Shown here: one piece after another, positions 62,465 to 64,000 of the stretch
Position numbering within the stretch: the stretch's first letter is position 1
Layout: every line of letters begins with the position of its first letter
Source: an uncultured Clostridia bacterium
Lineage (GTDB): Bacteria; Bacillota; Clostridia; UMGS1883
Length of the DNA: 64,000 bases
Reading direction: 5' to 3'
Assembly (NCBI GenBank): GCA_947626145.1
Contig: CANQRB010000001.1
Location: 310,001-374,000, forward strand
Notes under the pieces: model-generated
What the model was told of the DNA's origin: nothing
Database searches by the model: none
The model's input: the letters and a program-made list of their open reading frames with translations, nothing else
Made by a program: the position numbers and the translations under genes

Positions 62465-63244
62465 TTATTCATTACTTCCGAATTTACGAAAACGCCTATA
62501 TCTTTTTTCCAGCAGTTCATCAACAGGGACGTCCTTACGGTCATCAATGGCTTTTTTGAGCCATGTCTGGAGCAGCATATACGCCGTACCGAAATCCTTG
62601 TCGCTTTCGGGAATTATCCGCTCGATAACGCCCATCTCAAGGAGATCCTCAGCGGTAAGCCGAAGGCACTGACTGGCCTCCCTGACCTTTTTTGCGTCGC
62701 GCCACAAAATAGAGGCGCAGCCCTCGGGAGAAATGACGCTGTAAATGGAATTTTCCATCATCCAGACCTCGTCGCTGACGGCAAGGGCCAAAGCTCCGCC
62801 GCTGCCGCCCTCGCCGATGAGGACGGAAATCACCGAGGTACGGAGGGTCATCATTTCCATGAGGTTTTCGGCAATAGCCAGTCCCTGTCCCCGCTCTTCG
62901 GCACCCATGCCGGGATAAGCTCCGGAGGTATCCACAAGGCATATCACAGGGCGGTGAAATTTTTCCGCCTGTTTCATAAGGCGCAGAGCCTTACGGTAGC
63001 CCTCGGGGTTGGGAGAGCCGAAATTCCGGGCGATTTTGTCCTTGGTGGAGCTTCCTTTTTCCTGTGCGATAACCGTCACCGGAATCCCGCACAGACGGCC
63101 GATGCCGCCCACAATCGCCCCATCGTCGCCGTAGCGCCGGTCGCCGTGCAGCTCCTGAAAATCAGTGAAAATCCCATTAATATATTCCATGGCCGTGGGC
63201 CGACCCTTGGCGCGGGCCGCCAAAACCTTTTCATAAGCGTCCAT
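62465..63244 (-). CDS. accA: Acetyl-CoA carboxylase carboxyltransferase subunit alpha
   Basis: Half of the carboxyltransferase making malonyl-CoA, 259 aa. FQELHGDRRYGDDGAIVGGIG near residue 31, FGSPNPEGYRKALR, DTSGAYPGMGAEERGQG and GEGGSGGALAL are the crotonase-fold motifs, including the oxyanion-hole glycines. It is shorter than the E. coli protein because it lacks much of the N-terminal extension. It follows accD by 2 nt on the minus strand. Confidence 0.96.
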   Translation of the reverse strand: MDAYEKVLAARAKGRPTAMEYINGIFTDFQELHGDRRYGDDGAIVGGIGRLCGIPVTVIAQEKGSSTKDKIARNFGSPNPEGYRKALRLMKQAEKFHRPVICLVDTSGAYPGMGAEERGQGLAIAENLMEMMTLRTSVISVLIGEGGSGGALALAVSDEVWMMENSIYSVISPEGCASILWRDAKKVREASQCLRLTAEDLLEMGVIERIIPESDKDFGTAYMLLQTWLKKAIDDRKDVPVDELLEKRYRRFRKFGSNE

Positions 63245-63246
63245 TG

Positions 63247-64000
63247 TCAGACCTCCTCATTTTTCGGAGCCTGCGCCCCGCTGTGCAGAGCCAGCAGATT
63301 TATGAGCATATCCCGCTGTCCGCTTCGGGGCGAGATCGCATCCACAAAACCGTGATCCAGCAAAAATTCCGCCGTTTGGAAGCCCTTTGGCAGCTTTTTG
63401 CGGATAGTCTGCTCAATGACTCTCGGCCCGGCGAAGCCCACAAGGGCCCCAGGCTCAGCAAGGATTATGTCTCCCTCCATGGCGAAGGAGGCGGTGACGC
63501 CGCCGGTGGTGGGGTCGGTGAGCACAACAATGTAAAGGAGTCCGGCGTCACTGTGACGCTTTACCGCTCCGCTGGTTTTGGCCATCTGCATGAGGCTGAG
63601 TATGCCCTCCTGCATTCTCGCTCCGCCCGAAACGGTGAAGCCGACCACCGGCAGCCCCTTTTCCAACGCAAGCTCAAAGCCACGGGTAATTTTTTCGCCC
63701 ACCACGGTACCCATGGAACCGATCATAAATTCGGGCTCCATGACAAACATGACGCAGGCATGGCCGCCGATGGCCGCCTCGCCCACAATAACGCCCTCGC
63801 TCTCGCCGCTCTTTGCCTTGCTGGAGCGGAGCTTTTCGTCATAGTCGGGGAAATCCAGAAGGTTGACGCTCTCCATTCCGGGACAAATCTCGACAAAGCT
63901 GTCCTTGTCGGCTATGAGCTCAACACGCTGGCGGGAATTCATGCGGAAGTGGTGCCCGCACTTCGGACAGACTTCAAGGTTATCCTTGAGCTCGGTGACC
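63247..64000 (-). CDS. accD: Acetyl-CoA carboxylase carboxyltransferase subunit beta (partial)
   Basis: The beta subunit, truncated at its N-terminus by the window edge; about 250 codons visible. CPKCGHHFR near the edge is the second pair of the zinc ribbon. VIVGEAAIGGHACVMFVMEPEFMIGS, VSGGARMQEG and DPTTGGVTASFA form the crotonase-like active site. The ATG at 63942 is internal, because the frame remains open and conserved up to 64000. Confidence 0.95.
   Translation of the reverse strand, partial: VTELKDNLEVCPKCGHHFRMNSRQRVELIADKDSFVEICPGMESVNLLDFPDYDEKLRSSKAKSGESEGVIVGEAAIGGHACVMFVMEPEFMIGSMGTVVGEKITRGFELALEKGLPVVGFTVSGGARMQEGILSLMQMAKTSGAVKRHSDAGLLYIVVLTDPTTGGVTASFAMEGDIILAEPGALVGFAGPRVIEQTIRKKLPKGFQTAEFLLDHGFVDAISPRSGQRDMLINLLALHSGAQAPKNEEV

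Noticed and set aside
62284-62559. 91-codon frame between trkH and accA
   Set aside because: It crosses the palindromic element and AT-rich sequence, then enters accA antisense; no ribosome site.
1-64000. Prophage, transposase-bearing insertion sequence, CRISPR array, toxin-antitoxin or defence island
   Set aside because: No integrase, transposase, phage structural gene, cas gene or regularly spaced repeat was found; nearly all coding space is housekeeping.

Overview
The window reads as a chromosomal segment of an anaerobic, low-oxygen-adapted, probably endospore-forming Clostridia member (Oscillospiraceae/Ruminococcaceae-like). The evidence is gene content and order: pyruvate:ferredoxin oxidoreductase, HydE, PerR plus rubrerythrin, a SpoIIQ-like LytM protein, WhiA/RapZ/HprK, a Trp T-box, and TTGACA-17-TATAAT promoters with strong AGGAGG ribosome sites. 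Base composition is moderate (roughly half G+C) and uniform. I see no phage, insertion sequence with a transposase, CRISPR array or rRNA. One tRNA gene (Pro) is present.

Layout. 1-6.5 kb: partial yicC, dprA, a minus-strand trxB-amidohydrolase-gltX operon, and a spoIIQ-like gene preceded by an unlisted 41-codon membrane ORF. 6.5-12.7 kb: citrate synthase behind a 13-codon leader ORF, then pgk-tpiA-gpmI and a phosphoesterase. 12.8-16.2 kb: murI, DUF1934, an ArgRS-like protein without its catalytic core, and an S41 protease. 16.2-21.2 kb: potABCD polyamine transporter with a 330-nt leader holding a 207-bp inverted-repeat element. 21.2-28.1 kb: Trp T-box and trpE-G/D-C-F-B-A. 28.1-33 kb: tRNA-Pro, PFOR with an operator-like promoter region, a DUF2318 protein and a small DUF2007-like gene.

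33-50.8 kb is a nearly unbroken minus-strand run. In transcription order it is pyrH-frr-uppS-cdsA-dxr-rseP-nusB-xseA-xseB-ispA-prfA-hprK-PHP-murB-rapZ-whiA-two hypotheticals-dnaE. It joins ribosome recycling and release, isoprenoid and lipid-carrier synthesis, cell wall, carbon control and replication. 51-64 kb is more mixed: a GH2 glycosidase divergent from an AIM24 protein, a group of small or accessory genes (61-aa Cys protein with a masked ribosome site, BspA-type LRR protein, DUF5655), perR-rbr, an ECF sigma/DUF4179 anti-sigma pair, hydE, trkAH, a multibranched palindromic element, and accA with partial accD.

Most of the sequence is ordinary housekeeping. The best candidates for something undescribed are the potA-leader element, the catalytic-core-less ArgRS-like protein, the small ORFs at 6326-6451 and 6572-6613, the tandem operator-like sites before PFOR, and the SD-masking hairpin before the 61-aa protein. 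No database search or folding software was used. Family names come from recognised motifs and gene order.
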